Positions 1-6,378 of a DNA stretch of 14,806 nucleotides are shown piece after piece. Source of the DNA: Candidatus Aenigmatarchaeota archaeon (lineage in GTDB: Archaea; Aenigmatarchaeota; Aenigmatarchaeia; GW2011-AR5; WALA01); the NCBI GenBank assembly GCA_015522745.1, contig WALQ01000037.1:1-14806 (forward strand), written 5' to 3'. The position numbers and the translations under genes are program-made. The notes beneath the pieces were generated by a model. It had not been told where the DNA came from. It searched no databases and saw nothing but the letters and a program-made list of their open reading frames with translations. Numbering within the stretch: the stretch's first letter is position 1; every line of letters begins with the position of its first letter.

Positions 1-42
1 AGCGCGTTCACAGAGCGATGAATTACAGAAATGGATTGTGAG

Positions 43-58
43 TTTTTTTTCTTTTTTT
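43..58 (+). terminator. T-rich stretch, possible transcription terminator
   Basis: Eight Ts, a C and seven more Ts occur on the plus strand. Archaeal RNA polymerase often terminates at such T tracts without a hairpin. A short open frame (bases 3-41, ending in TGA at 39-41) enters from the left edge just before it and could be the 3' end of a plus-strand gene, but only 12 codons are visible and no family can be recognised. Confidence 0.4.
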
Positions 59-79
59 ATTTTAATAAATCAATTGATT

Positions 80-488
80 TCACAATATCTTCTTCACGAC
101 TTCTCCCTTGTACAGAATTTCTTCTTTCGCGCAGTTCTCTATAGGAAGTGAGCAAAAAGGGGTCGCATGATCTCCAATTCCAACGTAGTATTGACCTGTG
201 TCCGTGTCGAGAAAATATTCACGCCCGTCGACATCTCCAATTTTCACTAAATTAATGGACAGTTCAATGTTCCCGCTTTTCATGGCGCATCCCCATCCAT
301 CTCCTGAAATAATCAAATATATTTTTCTTTGCTAGCCTGTCGTCTGAAAGTATTTTTATCTGGTTCTTTTCGACAGGTTTTATGTTGATTTGAGCATTAT
401 CAACAATAACAACGTAAATACCATTTTTGAGTTCATAAATCTGCGTCGACTTCTCACTTTTCTGACATATGACGTATTTTTCCTTCAT
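80..488 (-). pseudogene. Small hypothetical gene, apparently frameshifted
   Basis: Two overlapping minus-strand frames make one plausible protein of about 135 residues if one base is removed. The upstream frame starts at the ATG at 488 and reads well to about residue 55 (DDRLAKK), then turns arginine-rich (RRWMGMRHEKREH). The downstream frame has no ATG near its beginning, only a TTG, and carries natural-looking sequence to its TGA at 80-82 (EYFLDTDTGQYYVGIGDHA). The join falls on a five-A run on the coding strand (plus-strand Ts at 322-326), and four As would restore ...AKKIYLIISGDGWG.... The start shares a TATA element with the primase gene. No family is recognised and no membrane segment or signal is seen. 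It could be a decayed gene, a sequencing error, programmed slippage, or two separate small genes. Confidence 0.5.
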
Positions 489-502
489 TACTTTCTTATG
501 TG

Positions 503-519
503 AAATTAATTTTTAATTC
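503..519. promoter_or_regulatory. Shared bidirectional TATA element (small gene / primase)
   Basis: An A/T palindrome-like block holds TTTTTAAT (510-517, plus), and on the other strand ATTAAAAA and TTAAAAAT. Its centre lies about 25 bases from the primase ATG at 539 and about 25 bases from the ATG at 488 on the minus strand. This is the TATA-to-start distance expected for leaderless archaeal transcripts in both directions. Confidence 0.55.
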
Positions 520-538
520 TTTTCCGAAAACTTAATTC

Positions 539-1858
539 ATGGAATTACCAGTTGTAAGAGAGAATCGCCGTGCAATATTCTCATACTACTCGCGCGACGA
601 CATAAAGAATGAAATTTTCAAGTGGTCTCAACACAGGGAAGTCGTGGGATCTCGAGACGACGGCTCTTACATCAAAAGACCGAACATACTTCAGTATCCA
701 ATGGACATAGTCGAGGCCGTGAAGAACGGTGTCGTGACGTTTCACTACTCCGTCGAGCACTGGAAGAACCCCATGATCATGAAGGAACGCATTGGATGGG
801 ACTTCATACTCGATATAGATTCGCACCTATCTCTCGAGGAGTCGAAAATAACTGCGCTTCAAATACTCAAATTCTTGAAATCGTATGGAATAAGGAACGT
901 TGGTGTGAAGTTCTCAGGACGGCGTGGTTTCCACCTGTCAATACCATTCGAGAATTTCCCGAAGGAAATAAACTTCAAGAAAACGAAGGACATGTACCCG
1001 GAGCTCCCAAGGACGCTATCATCGTTCATCCGAGAACGCATAAAGGACGACTTAATGCGCGCCCTCATCAAAAAAGTCGGAATGAAAAACCTCGCCACAG
1101 ACGTCGAGGAGCTCAATCCTTATCAATTCGTCGACGTTGAAAAGGACTGGGGTGAGCGCCATCTTTTCCGAGCTCCTTTCTCTCTCAATCACAAGTCGTG
1201 GCTCGTGTCCCTCCCGATAAGGCAATCACATATAGAAGACTTCGACCCGAGGGAGGCGATCATGGAGAACGTCAAAGTCACAGAGAGCTTCTTCAAGTTC
1301 GGTGATAATGCAACTGACTTCATAGTAGATGCACTCGACTGGGTGAGAAAGAACAAAAAAGAAGAAAAAGTTGTTGTCAAGAGAACGCCAAAAAAAATCT
1401 CATACGCCCGCCGTATAGGTGAGGAGTTCTTCCCACCGTGTATAAAAAACATACTCGCCGGATTGAAGGACGGGCGCAAGCGCTCGCTGTTCACACTCAT
1501 AACATTCCTGCGTTCGTGTAATTGGGAATGGGATGAAATTGAAAAGAAGCTCGAGGAGTGGAACAAGAAAAACGCAAAGTCACTGAGCTCACGCGAGATA
1601 CACACACAGATACGCTGGCACATGAACCAGGGAAAACTCAACCCGCCGAACTGTTCGAACGATTTGTTCTATGGAAGCATAGGCATTTGTCCAAAGGAAG
1701 GTTGTGAGGGCATAAAAAATCCGATGAGCTACGTTTACAAAAAATTGAAGCAATCTGGTGCGCTCAGGAGAACGTACAAGTGCAAAATCTGTGGAAAAGA
1801 ATTCAAGTCAAAACGTGCGCTGTCATTGCACATGCGCGTTCACAAAACTAAAGGTTGA
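539..1858 (+). CDS. priS: Fused DNA primase: PriS catalytic core, PriL Fe-S domain and C2H2 zinc finger
   Basis: It makes RNA or DNA primers for chromosome replication. Residues about 1-260 are the archaeo-eukaryotic primase core: DIDSH at 92-96 gives the metal-binding D92/D94 pair, SGRRGFH at 126-132 is the nucleotide-binding SxH-type motif, and the R207-H218 stretch matches the conserved RLxR...SLHG region. Residues about 293-397 match the C-terminal domain of the large subunit, with FFPPC, NPPNC and GICPKEGC supplying four cysteines (C301, C372, C384, C389) for a [4Fe-4S] cluster, followed by NPMSY. The usual large-subunit N-terminal domain is missing, so 439 residues do the work of about 750 in two-subunit archaeal primases. 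Residues 415-435 then form a classical C2H2 finger (C415, C418, H431, H435). The ATG at 539 is supported by a TATA element about 25 bases upstream. The end overlaps the convergent DUF106 gene by 11 bases. PriS-PriL fusions are known in DPANN archaea. Confidence 0.93.
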   Translation: MELPVVRENRRAIFSYYSRDDIKNEIFKWSQHREVVGSRDDGSYIKRPNILQYPMDIVEAVKNGVVTFHYSVEHWKNPMIMKERIGWDFILDIDSHLSLEESKITALQILKFLKSYGIRNVGVKFSGRRGFHLSIPFENFPKEINFKKTKDMYPELPRTLSSFIRERIKDDLMRALIKKVGMKNLATDVEELNPYQFVDVEKDWGERHLFRAPFSLNHKSWLVSLPIRQSHIEDFDPREAIMENVKVTESFFKFGDNATDFIVDALDWVRKNKKEEKVVVKRTPKKISYARRIGEEFFPPCIKNILAGLKDGRKRSLFTLITFLRSCNWEWDEIEKKLEEWNKKNAKSLSSREIHTQIRWHMNQGKLNPPNCSNDLFYGSIGICPKEGCEGIKNPMSYVYKKLKQSGALRRTYKCKICGKEFKSKRALSLHMRVHKTKG

Positions 1859-2474
1859 CTTTCATTATCTTTCTAAGTCCTATGGAAAGCGGTATTGAAA
1901 TTATGAAATAATACGCAAGCCATCCCCAGCTTTTTCCTGTTATCGGCAATGGCACCGGTGAGCGGACAATTACTCTTGAAAGCTTGTTCTTCCTTCCGAG
2001 AACGACTTGAAACTCCTTGTCGCCAACCTTGAACATCTGTCCATTCGTGAGGTTCTTTCCGTCTATGAGAACATAATTATCGCCAACAACGTAGCTCATG
2101 TTCTGCCCAGTGATGACGAGCGTTCCGTTGGTTTTGAGCGCTATGTCACCGTAGTTGTGGTTCAACCACGGTATGAATAGAAGAACCACTATCATTGTTA
2201 TTAACATTGGTTTCATCGTCATTTTCATGTACTTTGAATTAACATCATTCATTTCAGAAAGGTATTTCATCTTTTCTTCGTTTGGCGCCTCCTTTGATTT
2301 TTTCTGTATTTCTTTCATTCTCGATTTCATCTCAACAACTTTTTTCTGGTCGAGACTGAATTTGTAAATAAGATTCGTTATGATTATGATGAATGTTGCG
2401 AATATGAGTATGGACAACCAATCTGAGAGGGAAAGCAGTGGATTCAGAATCGCATCAATTACTATTATTTTCAT
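1848..2474 (-). CDS. DUF106 / YidC-Oxa1-like membrane insertase (EMC3/TMCO1 relative)
   Basis: This is the archaeal DUF106 protein, a member of the Oxa1/YidC/EMC3/TMCO1 superfamily thought to help insert proteins into the cytoplasmic membrane, probably at the ribosome. It has about 208 residues. A hydrophobic segment (about 19-38) is followed by a charged, Lys/Met-rich cytoplasmic coiled-coil stretch (40-85), a second membrane segment (88-105), a hydrophilic beta-rich insert (106-178, which looks extracellular) and a third membrane segment (182-200). The ATG at 2474 is preferred over an in-frame GTG at 2477. It begins inside the end of adkA, a 20-base overlap that implies translational coupling. 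The adkA-DUF106 pair is a conserved piece of the archaeal ribosomal superoperon downstream of secY. Its 3' end overlaps the primase 3' end on the opposite strand. Confidence 0.85.
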   Translation of the reverse strand: MKIIVIDAILNPLLSLSDWLSILIFATFIIIITNLIYKFSLDQKKVVEMKSRMKEIQKKSKEAPNEEKMKYLSEMNDVNSKYMKMTMKPMLITMIVVLLFIPWLNHNYGDIALKTNGTLVITGQNMSYVVGDNYVLIDGKNLTNGQMFKVGDKEFQVVLGRKNKLSRVIVRSPVPLPITGKSWGWLAYYFIISIPLSIGLRKIMKVNL

Positions 2475-3033
2475 CACCTTTGAAAAGATCTGAAAGTTTC
2501 TTAGACGCGTCTATTGCATGTTGGAATGCTCTTCGTTCTTTGTATCTGAGACTTATTATTTTCACTGTCGCCTTAGAAATTGTGGCATACGACGCTGAAA
2601 ACATCCTGTTCATTTGCTGTTGAAGTTCTATCTCACCAAGAGTCTCGGAATCACGCTTCCTGCTCTTGTCCTTTCTTCTTTGTTTGAGTATGTCTTGTGG
2701 ATTCTTTTCTATGAGAACTATGACATCCGGGGAGAGAGCTCTCACGATATCCTCGGGAAGACCTGGATAATAACCCTCGGGCTTCTTGATTGTGCAATGG
2801 GTATCGATTATTATGTTTCCTTTCATCTTCCCGATTTTCTTCGCCGCGGCAAGCTGTATTTTTCTGTACTTCTCAACTGGAAGAGAGCGCATTTCATCGC
2901 GGTTGCCGAGTTTGGAGATCTCGAACATCGTGTCGCCGAAGTTGACAAATTCCACATTATCGACTATCTTCTCAATGTATTTCAAAACTGTAGTCTTCCC
3001 ACAACCTGGAACTGCAGTAACGACAACTTTCAT
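2455..3033 (-). CDS. adkA: Adenylate kinase, archaeal AdkA type
   Basis: It catalyses AMP + ATP to 2 ADP in the cytoplasm. The 192-residue protein begins with a P-loop, AVPGCGKTT (7-15), in which the usual first Gly is Ala. It has the AdkA-type signature IDTHCTIKKPEGYYPGLP (76-93), a VIVLIEKNPQDIL strand and NMP region (104-116), and a basic RRKDKSRKRD lid-like stretch (119-128). Length and motifs fit the trimeric archaeal AdkA family rather than bacterial Adk. An AGGTG ribosome-binding site precedes the ATG at 3033, only four bases after the end of the L44e gene, so it is co-transcribed with L44e upstream and DUF106 downstream. Confidence 0.93.
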   Translation of the reverse strand: MKVVVTAVPGCGKTTVLKYIEKIVDNVEFVNFGDTMFEISKLGNRDEMRSLPVEKYRKIQLAAAKKIGKMKGNIIIDTHCTIKKPEGYYPGLPEDIVRALSPDVIVLIEKNPQDILKQRRKDKSRKRDSETLGEIELQQQMNRMFSASYATISKATVKIISLRYKERRAFQHAIDASKKLSDLFKGDENNSN

Positions 3034-3037
3034 ACAA

Positions 3038-3322
3038 TCACACCTTTACAAGTTCAACTTTCTTTATTCTAAATCCTTCACCAACAGTGTGATATTTGCC
3101 GCATACCGTGCATTTGTACCTCAAATCAACTTTTCTCGTCGGCTTTTCACGCCCTTTTGGATTTGGTTTAGGGAATGAACCGTATCCTTTGTACTTCCTC
3201 TCGAAGCTGCGTTGACTCTTAGTTGTCTTTCGTCTCGGCTTCTTTTTCGCAATTTCAACAGTGTGAAGAGTGTGCTTTTTGCAGTATGGACAATATCTCA
3301 TTTGTTTTTTTGGAATCTTCAT
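3038..3322 (-). CDS. rpl44e: Large-subunit ribosomal protein L44e (eL42)
   Basis: This zinc-binding protein of the archaeal/eukaryotic 50S/60S subunit lies near the E site. It has 94 residues, the usual length. Two CxxC pairs, CPYC (11-14) and CTVC (71-74), bind zinc, with a long basic central part (PRRKTTKSQRSFERKYKGYG). A GTG start three codons earlier (3331) is open, but the ATG at 3322 has a textbook GGTGAT site five bases upstream and gives the family-typical MKIPK start. It lies between GINS51 and adkA. The link between L44e, GINS and primase genes is a recurring archaeal gene neighbourhood. Confidence 0.95.
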   Translation of the reverse strand: MKIPKKQMRYCPYCKKHTLHTVEIAKKKPRRKTTKSQRSFERKYKGYGSFPKPNPKGREKPTRKVDLRYKCTVCGKYHTVGEGFRIKKVELVKV

Positions 3323-3363
3323 AACAATCACCCAATAATCTTTTTTCTATTTGTTAAAATGCT

Positions 3364-3888
3364 TTAAATCCTTTTCGCCACGCCCTTTTTGACCAAAAAA
3401 TCCTCAAGCTCCTTTGACAACGAGGCGATTTCATCCTTTTTTAAATTGTACACGCGCTCTCCGAATACAAACTCGGAAACGTCTTCTGTCATCTGTATCA
3501 TTTCAATTTTCGGTGGTTCTTCAGTCACGACCTCCTCTTTCTCGCGTTTTCCGTAAATCAACGACATATAGTACGAATCCCGGAACTCTTTGATTATCTT
3601 CACGAGTTCCGCAAAGAATTTCTCCTCCTCTTTCGTCATGTTTCGCGGTATCACGCCGGAGCGAACGTACATGACCGCCATGTTCACTATTTTGTGCTCG
3701 CGTCTGTCTAATATATCCTTGATTATGTTCTTCGCGTTTTCGAGCTCAAGAAAGTCCTCATTGCGCGATTCCTTCCTCTTGATGTACTCGGCGATTTCCT
3801 CGAATATTCCATCGGGTAACTTTATTAAATTTCTGTTCTCCTTCTCCGAGCGCTGTATGTCCCGAATCGTCTCAAAAGTTACCACCAT
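3364..3888 (-). CDS. gins51: GINS complex subunit, GINS51 (GINS15) type
   Basis: It is a subunit of the GINS complex, which joins MCM and RecJ/Cdc45 in the archaeal replicative helicase. The protein has 174 residues. The alpha-helical A domain fills residues about 1-112, with LPDGIFEEIAEYIKRK (24-39), AKNIIKDILDRREHKIVNMA (52-71) and FAELVKIIKEFRDSYY (92-107), a pattern usual for GINS51. A short Glu/Pro linker follows. The small beta-rich B domain lies at the C-terminus (139-174; FVFGERVYNLKKDEIASL...LEDFLVKKGVAKRI), the A-then-B order that separates GINS51 from GINS23. It heads the minus-strand unit GINS51-L44e-AdkA-DUF106. The ATG at 3888 lies about 25 bases from a TATA element shared with the divergent Cbf5 gene, so the mRNA is probably leaderless. 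Confidence 0.85.
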   Translation of the reverse strand: MVVTFETIRDIQRSEKENRNLIKLPDGIFEEIAEYIKRKESRNEDFLELENAKNIIKDILDRREHKIVNMAVMYVRSGVIPRNMTKEEEKFFAELVKIIKEFRDSYYMSLIYGKREKEEVVTEEPPKIEMIQMTEDVSEFVFGERVYNLKKDEIASLSKELEDFLVKKGVAKRI

Positions 3889-3908
3889 AATTTAACTTAT
3901 GTGTAGAG

Positions 3909-3916
3909 TTTTTAAG
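3909..3916. promoter_or_regulatory. Shared bidirectional TATA element (GINS51 / Cbf5)
   Basis: TTTTTAAG (CTTAAAAA on the other strand) is centred near 3912.5. This is 24.5 bases from the GINS51 ATG (3888, minus) and 25.5 bases from the Cbf5 ATG (3938, plus). No other TATA-like sequence exists in the 49-base gap. Confidence 0.6.
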
Positions 3917-3937
3917 CATTCTATGGGGATTAATTTC

Positions 3938-4735
3938 ATGGACGGTATAATCATAGTTGACAAACCAAAGGGCCCGACATCACGTTCAGTCGCACAAATC
4001 ATCGGAGTGCTATTCAAAAGCAAGGCCGGTCATGTGGGAACGCTCGACCCAAAAGTAACGGGTGTCCTACCAATTTTCATAGGGAAGGCGACAAAGCTCG
4101 TCGACATAATGTCGGAAAGCGACAAGGAGTACGTTGGAAAAATGTTCCTTCACAAAGACGTTGACGAAAAAGCATTGCGTATTCACATGAGCGCGTACAC
4201 AGGAACTATTACGCAAGTGCCGCCAGTTCGCTCCGCTGTGAAGCGCGCTCCGAGAAAGCGCAAGATCTACGAGTTCGAGCTCCTCTCGAAGAGCAGGCGC
4301 GTCGCAGAATTCCGCGTGCGCTGCGAGGCCGGAACGTACGTAAGAAAGCTCATTCACGACATGGGGCAGGAAATTGGAGGGGCCCATATGGTCGAATTGC
4401 GGCGGACGGCAGCGGGTCCATTCACGCTCAAAGATGCAATACCGTTGAAAAAAGTTGAAAATGATCCGCTCAAATACCTTCGTCAGGTCGAAGTGTTGAA
4501 AAAATTTTACAAATTCGCGAAGCTCAAAAAGTCGTCCGAATACTCGGTATCGCACGGCTCGCCCATATTCGAGAATGGAGTGGCGGAGAGTGACGAGATC
4601 TTGAAAGGTGAGAAATTTCTCATTTTGGACCACGATGGATTCGTTATCGGCCTTGGAGAGTACGTAGGCGGGAAAATGTTTGCAAAGGTAAAGAGCATTT
4701 TATACACGGTTTCAAAAAGTGAAACCAAAGCTTAA
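3938..4735 (+). CDS. cbf5: tRNA/rRNA pseudouridine synthase, Cbf5/TruB family with PUA domain
   Basis: It converts uridine to pseudouridine. In archaea Cbf5 is the catalytic subunit of H/ACA RNPs and also makes pseudouridine 55 in tRNA. It begins with IIIVDKPKGPTSRSV (4-18). The catalytic motif GHVGTLDPKVTG (31-42) contains the nucleophile D37, and Y111 and R136 (GTYVRKLIHDMG) complete the site. Residues about 195-258 are a PUA domain for RNA binding (SVSHGSPIFENG...GFVIGLGEYVGG). At 265 residues it is shorter than typical Cbf5 because it lacks most of the N-terminal extension that wraps the PUA domain. In-frame ATGs at 3899 and 3923 are rejected because the TATA element centred at 3912.5 would lie inside them or too close. 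The stop codon is embedded in the TATA box of the next gene. Confidence 0.9.
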   Translation: MDGIIIVDKPKGPTSRSVAQIIGVLFKSKAGHVGTLDPKVTGVLPIFIGKATKLVDIMSESDKEYVGKMFLHKDVDEKALRIHMSAYTGTITQVPPVRSAVKRAPRKRKIYEFELLSKSRRVAEFRVRCEAGTYVRKLIHDMGQEIGGAHMVELRRTAAGPFTLKDAIPLKKVENDPLKYLRQVEVLKKFYKFAKLKKSSEYSVSHGSPIFENGVAESDEILKGEKFLILDHDGFVIGLGEYVGGKMFAKVKSILYTVSKSETKA

Positions 4736-4738
4736 ATA
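4731..4738 (+). promoter_or_regulatory. TATA element of the thioredoxin-like gene, containing the Cbf5 stop codon
   Basis: CTTAAATA is centred 26.5 bases before the ATG at 4761, the distance expected for a leaderless transcript. The Cbf5 stop TAA (4733-4735) lies within it. Confidence 0.55.
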
Positions 4739-4760
4739 CGGTTTCATCTCTACCCTTCTT

Positions 4761-5438
4761 ATGAAATCAAAAATGTTGATAGCTATTTTGGCAATCACCA
4801 TCGCACCTATTGTCTTTTCATCTGGATGCGTGGTGTACTTCACCGGAATAGGATGTCCGCATTGTGCCCATGCTGATCCGGTCGTGATGGGGGCTGCTCT
4901 CAACGGAACCCCAATTGTCATAGAGTACGAAGTTTATCGGAATGCGAATTACAACGCGCGCGTCTTCGAGGATTACGCCAAAAGGTACGGACTTGAGCTC
5001 GGAATACCGACAATCGTTTTCGAGAACGGAAGCATCGTAGGAGACCGCGACGTGATTTCGAAAATCCGAACAACCCGTTTCGGAAAGTGTCCCACCCTCG
5101 ACGGCTACGAATATTTCAAGAATTTGAATCTTTCATCCCTTCCCGGAAGGCCGAAGGTGTGGCTCGACGGAATGGTTCTCATACGAACGGATGGGAGCTC
5201 GAACGAGACGCAGGTAAAGATGATTCTCGACCACAAGTTCAGCGCGTTCGAACGCGTGCAACCGGAGCCCGTGACGCTTTCTGGAAGAAATGTCCGCTTC
5301 AAGAACGCCGTGAAAATCCAAGGATGGATAGTCGAGTACGAAACAAGCGAGCATAAGAATGACCACACAACAACGTTCGTCGCAATTCTGATAATCTTGA
5401 TAATATCGATAATGGGGTGGAAAAAATGGAAGCACTGA
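4761..5438 (+). CDS. Membrane-anchored thioredoxin-fold protein with CPHC motif
   Basis: It probably handles disulphide exchange on the outside of the cell membrane. The 225-residue product has an N-terminal hydrophobic signal or anchor (5-19), then a thioredoxin-like domain with redox motif CPHC (32-35) and the cis-proline loop GIPT (81-84). A second, unrecognised domain follows (about 128-198), then a C-terminal membrane segment (204-220) with a basic cytoplasmic tail KKWKH. Extra cysteines are C23 and C110. Four N-glycosylation sequons (N48, N89, N123, N148) fit an external location. The frame is open from 4719, but the ATG at 4761 is chosen because the TATA element lies at the right distance and the signal-like sequence then begins at the terminus. 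It overlaps the CcdA-like gene by 13 bases, and CcdA/DsbD proteins feed electrons to such partners. The exact substrate is unknown. Confidence 0.75.
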   Translation: MKSKMLIAILAITIAPIVFSSGCVVYFTGIGCPHCAHADPVVMGAALNGTPIVIEYEVYRNANYNARVFEDYAKRYGLELGIPTIVFENGSIVGDRDVISKIRTTRFGKCPTLDGYEYFKNLNLSSLPGRPKVWLDGMVLIRTDGSSNETQVKMILDHKFSAFERVQPEPVTLSGRNVRFKNAVKIQGWIVEYETSEHKNDHTTTFVAILIILIISIMGWKKWKH

Positions 5439-6118
5439 CGCTGTCTAAGATCATTGCGCTTGCGTCCGTGGACGCAGTGAATCCCTGCGCCTTGGCCGTT
5501 CTCGCACTCATGCTCATGGCGATAATGGGAACATCGAAAAGCAGAAAGCGCGTTCTTGCGTCGGGGCTCTCGTTCACGCTAGCCGTTTTCGTCGGATATT
5601 TGTTTTACGGATTCATACTCGTAAAGCTCTTCTCAATCGCGCAAGCTATAACATCGATCAGATTGACCCTGTACAAGATTCTCGGGGCGTTCGCTCTCAT
5701 TCTAGGTGCACTTCAACTGAAAGACACTATTTGGTACAGACCCGACGGAGTACTCACCGAGATGCCAATGTCCTGGAGACCGAAGGCAAAAAGAGTCATT
5801 TCCCACGCAACAGGACCAAAAAGCGCATTCCTCGTTGGGCTGTTCGTCACAATATTCCTCCTTCCATGTACGATGGGACCGTATCTTATCATGGCCGGGA
5901 TAGCGTCTTTATACACGTTTATGAAGGCGCTTCCATGGCTACTTCTCTACAACACAGTATTCGTCGCGCCCATGGTCGTCATTACAATTCTCGTCTGCAT
6001 AGGACTTCGCGTCGCGGACGTAAAGAAATGGCGTGATGAAAACATAAGGATTCTCCACTTCATTGAATCAGCGATATTAATCGCGCTGGGCTTCGCAATG
6101 GTGGTTGGCCTCGTGTAA
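5426..6118 (+). CDS. ccdA: CcdA/DsbD-family thiol-disulphide transmembrane transporter
   Basis: It is an integral membrane protein that carries reducing equivalents from cytoplasmic thioredoxin to outward-facing thiol proteins. The 230-residue product has about six membrane segments. It carries the two family-defining cysteines in NPC (C21, in the first segment) and LPC (C148, in the fourth), which form the internal disulphide relay. An in-frame GTG at 5417 is possible, but GGGGTGG at 5414-5420 forms a strong ribosome-binding site five bases before the ATG at 5426. It overlaps the upstream thioredoxin-like gene, so the two are translated from one message. The loop at about 100-130 (TIWYRPDGVLTEMPMSWRPK) is longer than in the shortest CcdA proteins. 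CcdA in cytochrome c assembly is a known role, but no haem genes are nearby, so general extracytoplasmic redox work is more likely here. Confidence 0.85.
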   Translation: MEALTLSKIIALASVDAVNPCALAVLALMLMAIMGTSKSRKRVLASGLSFTLAVFVGYLFYGFILVKLFSIAQAITSIRLTLYKILGAFALILGALQLKDTIWYRPDGVLTEMPMSWRPKAKRVISHATGPKSAFLVGLFVTIFLLPCTMGPYLIMAGIASLYTFMKALPWLLLYNTVFVAPMVVITILVCIGLRVADVKKWRDENIRILHFIESAILIALGFAMVVGLV

Positions 6119-6125
6119 CTTTACC

Positions 6126-6133
6126 TTTTTAAA
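6126..6133 (+). promoter_or_regulatory. TATA element of the Trm112 gene
   Basis: TTTTTAAA is centred 33.5 bases before the ATG at 6163, giving a predicted start of transcription about seven bases upstream. GGTGAT (6154-6159) sits in that short leader. Confidence 0.4.
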
Positions 6134-6162
6134 TTCTTTTTCTAAATCTTATCGGTGATTTG

Positions 6163-6345
6163 ATGAGCAATTTTGACGTCGATAAAGAGCTCCTTGACGT
6201 TCTCGTATGTCCGAAGTGCAAAGGCCCGCTCGAGTACAGGAAGGACGAGCACGCTCTCATATGTCACAACTGCAAGTTGAAGTTCAAGATACTCGAAGGC
6301 GGTATTCCCGACATGCTCCTCGAAGATGCCGAGAAGTTGGAGTGA
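6163..6345 (+). CDS. trm112: Trm112-like zinc-binding protein
   Basis: Trm112 proteins are small partners that bind and activate methyltransferases acting on tRNA, rRNA or release factors. The 60-residue product has the family pattern LLDVLVCPKCKGPLEY (10-25), a zinc site of four cysteines (C16, C19, C34, C37; the second pair in ICHNC) and the ending GGIPDMLLEDAEKL. A TTG one codon upstream (6160) is possible but the ATG is preferred. It has its own promoter and is followed at once by the tRNA-Ser promoter. No partner methyltransferase lies in this window, so which enzyme it serves cannot be told. Confidence 0.85.
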   Translation: MSNFDVDKELLDVLVCPKCKGPLEYRKDEHALICHNCKLKFKILEGGIPDMLLEDAEKLE

Positions 6346-6378
6346 TTTAAAAAATTTTCTCCAAAGATTTTATGATTT

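Noticed and set aside
622..1140. 172-codon plus-strand frame inside the primase gene
   Set aside because: Arg/His-rich sequence with no family resemblance, fully inside the primase gene, which has clear motifs in its own frame.
1189..1641. 150-codon minus-strand frame opposite the primase C-terminal half
   Set aside because: Covers the Fe-S domain coding region in antisense; no independent signals.
2614..3178. Plus-strand frames opposite adkA and L44e
   Set aside because: Mirror frames of two well-identified genes; composition is Phe/Ser/Leu-rich as expected from antisense of Lys/Glu-rich proteins.
4067..4633. 188-codon minus-strand frame opposite Cbf5
   Set aside because: Antisense shadow of a recognisable gene, with no promoter or ribosome-binding site and no family pattern.
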